A stretch of 64,000 nt of DNA from an unicellular cyanobacterium SU2 (GTDB lineage Bacteria; Cyanobacteriota; Cyanobacteriia; Cyanobacteriales; Microcystaceae): contig NEED01000009.1 in assembly GCA_002110465.1 (NCBI GenBank), forward strand, positions 62,001 through 126,000, given 5' to 3'. The position numbers and the translations under genes are program-made. Every line of letters starts with the position of its first letter. Position 1 is the stretch's first letter. The notes beneath the pieces were generated by a model. The model saw only the letters and a list, made by a program, of their open reading frames with translations, was not told where the DNA came from and made no database searches. Positions 59,609 to 64,000 of this stretch are shown piece after piece.

Positions 59609-59617
59609 ATAAAAACT

Positions 59618-60313
59618 TTATTCTGGTGTCTCGTTACGGGTTTTGCGATCCTGAAAACGCATTCCTGATGCAATATAAACCATGGCCAAAATTGTAAAAA
59701 CATAAGCTTGAATTACCCCAACTAACACACCAAATAAGGTCATAACTACAGGAAAAAATAAAGGAACAATAGAGATTAAAATTGCTACTAACAAACTCGT
59801 ACTCATAACGTTACCAAATAAACGAACAGCTAGAGAAACAGTTCGCGAGATTTCACCGATCAGGTTAAAGGGCAACATGATAGGAGTCGGTCGAACATAA
59901 TGCCGTAAATAATTGCCAAGACCGACATTTTTAATCCCATAAATGGGGACTGCTACAAACACACATAAGGCTAACGCGGTGGTGGTTGAAAGAGAACCGG
60001 CAGGAGATTGATAACCAGGGATAATGGTTAATATATTGGCCGTAGCAATAAATAAAAACAAAGTGCCGATAAAGGGCAAAAATTGTCCAGATTCTCCCCC
60101 ACTTGCGTCACGAATTTGATTTTGGATTTGCTCGATAATAATTTCTAAGGTGGTTTGCCAACGAGAGAGGGGCGGTTTTACGGATAATTGTCGAGTAATC
60201 AGCCAAGATCCCATAACCAGAAGGATCATGAGCAACCAGGTAAAAACGATGGTTGCATTGAGAGTAAACCATTGCCATTGCCAAAAAATAATACTGTCAG
60301 GGGTAATATCCAT
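59618..60313 (-). CDS. atpB: N-ATPase a subunit
   Basis: The 231-aa membrane subunit has the essential arginine in SLAVRLFGNVMSTSLL (helix 4) and IIPGYQSPAGSLSTTTALALCV. It forms the ion channel next to the c ring. It lies 5 bp after atpR. Confidence 0.93.
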   Translation of the reverse strand: MDITPDSIIFWQWQWFTLNATIVFTWLLMILLVMGSWLITRQLSVKPPLSRWQTTLEIIIEQIQNQIRDASGGESGQFLPFIGTLFLFIATANILTIIPGYQSPAGSLSTTTALALCVFVAVPIYGIKNVGLGNYLRHYVRPTPIMLPFNLIGEISRTVSLAVRLFGNVMSTSLLVAILISIVPLFFPVVMTLFGVLVGVIQAYVFTILAMVYIASGMRFQDRKTRNETPE

Positions 60314-60317
60314 AAGA

Positions 60318-60623
60318 CTATTTGTTCTGAGACAGGTTAATATCGAGTGATCGCTGAGGATGCCAGAGGTTAGTCAACCATATTCGCGCAGCGATAAACC
60401 CGACCAAGGCAGTTATCACTCTTTGCCATTGTCCATCCATGATCAGATAAAATCCGAGTAACGTAACTGCTAAACGACCTAACCAACTACCAATAAATAA
60501 ACGAATGGGATAGGTTGTCCTCGGAAGTTGTCGCACTGTAATCCAAAGACTGCCAAAGTAGAAGACACCAAGGATAGACCCTGGAATCAAGGCAGATAAT
60601 ACCGATAGTATTGTTTCAATCAT
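60318..60623 (-). CDS. atpR: N-ATPase-associated membrane protein AtpR
   Basis: The 101-aa protein has three hydrophobic helices with conserved arginines in helix one and two (GSLWITVRQLPRTTYPIRLF, GSWLGRLAVTLLGFYLIM). AtpR occurs only in N-ATPase operons and is thought to assist c-ring assembly or sodium handling. Position and length match. Confidence 0.88.
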   Translation of the reverse strand: MIETILSVLSALIPGSILGVFYFGSLWITVRQLPRTTYPIRLFIGSWLGRLAVTLLGFYLIMDGQWQRVITALVGFIAARIWLTNLWHPQRSLDINLSQNK

Positions 60624-60705
60624 GCTTTTTCCTCTTAAAAATATCTGAGTTCGGGGTTAAGCTGTCTGCTCCTTATCTGCTCACCTCCTCACCCGATCTG
60701 TGTTA

Positions 60706-61006
60706 TTACTCCTTACTTTCCCGTTGAATCCAATACCAAGCATTGAGACAACCGAGAACAACACCGACAAATAACATCATCAGTGTCCAAGAATAAGGAT
60801 CATCAAGGGTTACATCGAGCCAAATGCCAATAGCAATACCGATAAGGGTAGGAATGGTCACTGACCAGCCAACAATGCCAAACAGTCCTAATTCATACCA
60901 AATACTGCGATCGCCTTCTTGTCGTGCTTTTAATTTGCGTGATGCTTTATCTTTTACCTGACGATGAAATTTTTGCTGTCGCTGTTGATGTTGTTTTTGT
61001 TGAGAA

Positions 61007-61026
<20 letters not shown>
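60706..61026 (-). CDS. atpQ: N-ATPase-associated protein AtpQ (AtpI/AtpZ-like)
   Basis: The 106-aa protein has a strongly basic, Gln/His/Lys-rich N-terminus (residues 1-40) and two helices with the AtpI/AtpZ pattern (FGIVGWSVTIPTLIGIAIGIWLD, TLMMLFVGVVLGCLNAWYWI). It overlaps the end of atpC by 20 bases. Such proteins aid assembly or carry magnesium in related operons. Confidence 0.88.
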
Positions 61027-62877
<1,851 letters not shown>

Positions 62878-63039
62878 CTAAAAGTTAGACTGACTGCACA
62901 AAATAGTTAAAGGACAAAAAATAATCAAATCTGTTTGATGACTTACACTATTCTTTTATAATAATTTTTTGATCACCCAAAAATCTAGATTGAGACATAT
63001 TTTTACAAATCATTGAAGATTGCTATGTTAATTCGGGTC

Positions 63040-64000
63040 GTGCGATTCGTTGAGATGAAAAGTTTAGGGAATCATCCCAAACGTACATCTCGTAAGGCTT
63101 TTAGCCTTATAACTGTTAGTTAGTTGCCTAAAGGAGGTACACTCGGATTCAAAGGAAGAAATTCCTGAGAGCGACGACAATACCCTTCGTTTATAGATTA
63201 GTAACCTATGGATGAAAGCAGGGTATAAAGGAGAACCCTTACTGAAACAGCAGTATAAGGTGTTCTCCAAGTCAATTGGTCATGGTTAACGAAAGTGAAC
63301 TATTGGCTTGAACCCTCAAGATTGACAAGTAGCCAAAGCTGTTTGACAGGCTGCGTCCAAAAGGACACGGTGAAAAGGGGAAGCGTGTCCTAACTATCCA
63401 CACAGAATCCTGAAAGTAACCTGGGGGATAGATAGGTCAAAGAGTAATCGGAGACTAGGGAACAATCCCGAAACCTAAAGCCAATAAACCCTAACTAACG
63501 GAACGAAGTAACCCTTCAATTTCTCTTATCAATAAAAGGTCGAAATGATAAGTAGGGACAAACTTAACCACATGAATTGGAGGGGTGAGAAACAGTAAGA
63601 AGCTAATGCCTACTTGTAATGAGTATGGATATGCTGACGTACTAGCTGGTCGATTAGTAAGAAATAGTTGAGAGTAGCAATTCAATGCGTAAAGCGAGTT
63701 TAAAGACTACGATTCGATGGAATGAACTCCCCTGGGCAAAAATCCAAAGGAAGACATTCAAGTTGCAAAAACGAATATTTCAAGCTGCCAAACTCCGACA
63801 CAAAGCTAAAGCACGTAAGCTTCAAAAACTTCTGCTCAAATTATATTATGCAAAGCTCTTGGCTGTAAGAAGAGTAACCCAAGATAACCAGGGTAAGAAA
63901 ACTTTCTCTAGTGAAGACCATCATCTATGGAATATGCTAAGAGCATGGATAGTTAGCAGAATAGGGAAAGTCAACCATCAAAAGATAAGTAAATACTTTT
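63040..64000 (+). mobile_element. Group II intron, 5' part (continues beyond the window)
   Basis: The intron starts at GTGCG (63040), the standard 5' end of group II introns. It is followed by 645 bp of structured, GC-richer DNA of the ribozyme (domain I-IV region) and an encoded maturase-like frame from 63685. The end of the element is outside the window. Short frames in the ribozyme part are not genes. It lies 193 bp upstream of atpD on the other strand. Confidence 0.88.
63685..64000 (+). CDS. Group II intron-encoded protein, apparently internally deleted (partial)
   Basis: Open from ATG 63685 to the window end (105 codons). The first 72 residues are the typical N-terminal RT region of intron proteins (TIRWNELPWAKIQRKTFKLQ, AKLLAVRRVTQDNQGKKT). 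Normally AGVDGVKSLTP and the whole RT follow. Here the frame goes straight (about 63903) into FSSEDHHLWNMLRAWIVSRI then GKVNHQKISKYF, which looks like the domain-X-adjacent part (LWxxLxxWxxxRH…KYF). RT motifs 1-7 would be missing, so the protein would not be an active reverse transcriptase. Confidence 0.75.
   Translation, partial: MRKASLKTTIRWNELPWAKIQRKTFKLQKRIFQAAKLRHKAKARKLQKLLLKLYYAKLLAVRRVTQDNQGKKTFSSEDHHLWNMLRAWIVSRIGKVNHQKISKYF

Noticed and set aside
63064-63685. Short frames at 63064-63270 and 63491-63685 on the minus strand
   Set aside because: They lie in the ribozyme part of the group II intron and have no protein-like pattern.

Overview
The window is a stretch of a cyanobacterial chromosome. 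The evidence is cytochrome b6 and subunit IV (petB, petD), a D1-family psbA, allophycocyanin-B (apcD), the phycobilisome-degradation factor nblB, the carboxysome shell protein ccmP, many copies of the HIP1 octamer GCGATCGC (for example 4957-4964 and 6142-6149), heptameric intergenic repeats and a rather AT-rich base composition. A divergent 'sentinel' D1, nickel SOD and a sodium-type ATPase would fit a unicellular marine or brackish lineage of the Cyanothece/Crocosphaera/Aphanothece kind. That placement is inference.

Layout. 1-7.9 kb: tRNA-Pro, petBD, a TspO-like membrane protein, a dienelactone hydrolase, ccmP, an ABC ATPase, a uracil-DNA glycosylase, tRNA-Arg, and the sodN-sodX nickel superoxide dismutase pair. 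7.9-17.7 kb: a sugar-binding lipoprotein, the type IV pilus assembly operon pilMNOQ, sixA, a secreted cysteine-rich protein, a DEP-domain protein and a dynamin/Era-like GTPase. 17.7-23.4 kb: a decaying type III-B CRISPR locus. It has a kinase-WYL pseudogene, a one-spacer array, a CARF-HEPN pseudogene, apparently intact cmr4 and cmr5, and a cmr6-cmr1-like fusion gene broken by a 213-bp MITE and a stop codon. cas10 and cmr3 are missing.

23.6-36.4 kb: a PEP-CTERM protein, the sentinel-type psbA, lpxA-lpxB, a LivF-type ATPase, a ferredoxin, nblB, dapB, a GST remnant, a lone hydantoinase-B subunit and a HIT protein. 36.4-55.9 kb: mostly housekeeping genes (ABC1 kinase, folK, Nudix, photolyase, a thiO-thiG fusion, lipA, ftsH, apcD) with several small membrane proteins, two of them previously easy to miss because of their length. 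56-62.8 kb: a complete N-ATPase operon on the minus strand, atpDCQRBEFAG, in addition to the ordinary F-ATPase expected elsewhere. Its c subunit carries a sodium-site signature. 63.04 kb to the end: the 5' part of a group II intron whose encoded protein appears internally deleted.

The most notable items are the CRISPR locus caught in the act of degrading (excising the MITE on paper restores the frame exactly), the D1 paralogue lacking Mn-cluster ligands, heptad repeats sitting on the start regions of atpA and atpE, and the shortened group II intron protein. I found no convincing wholly new system.
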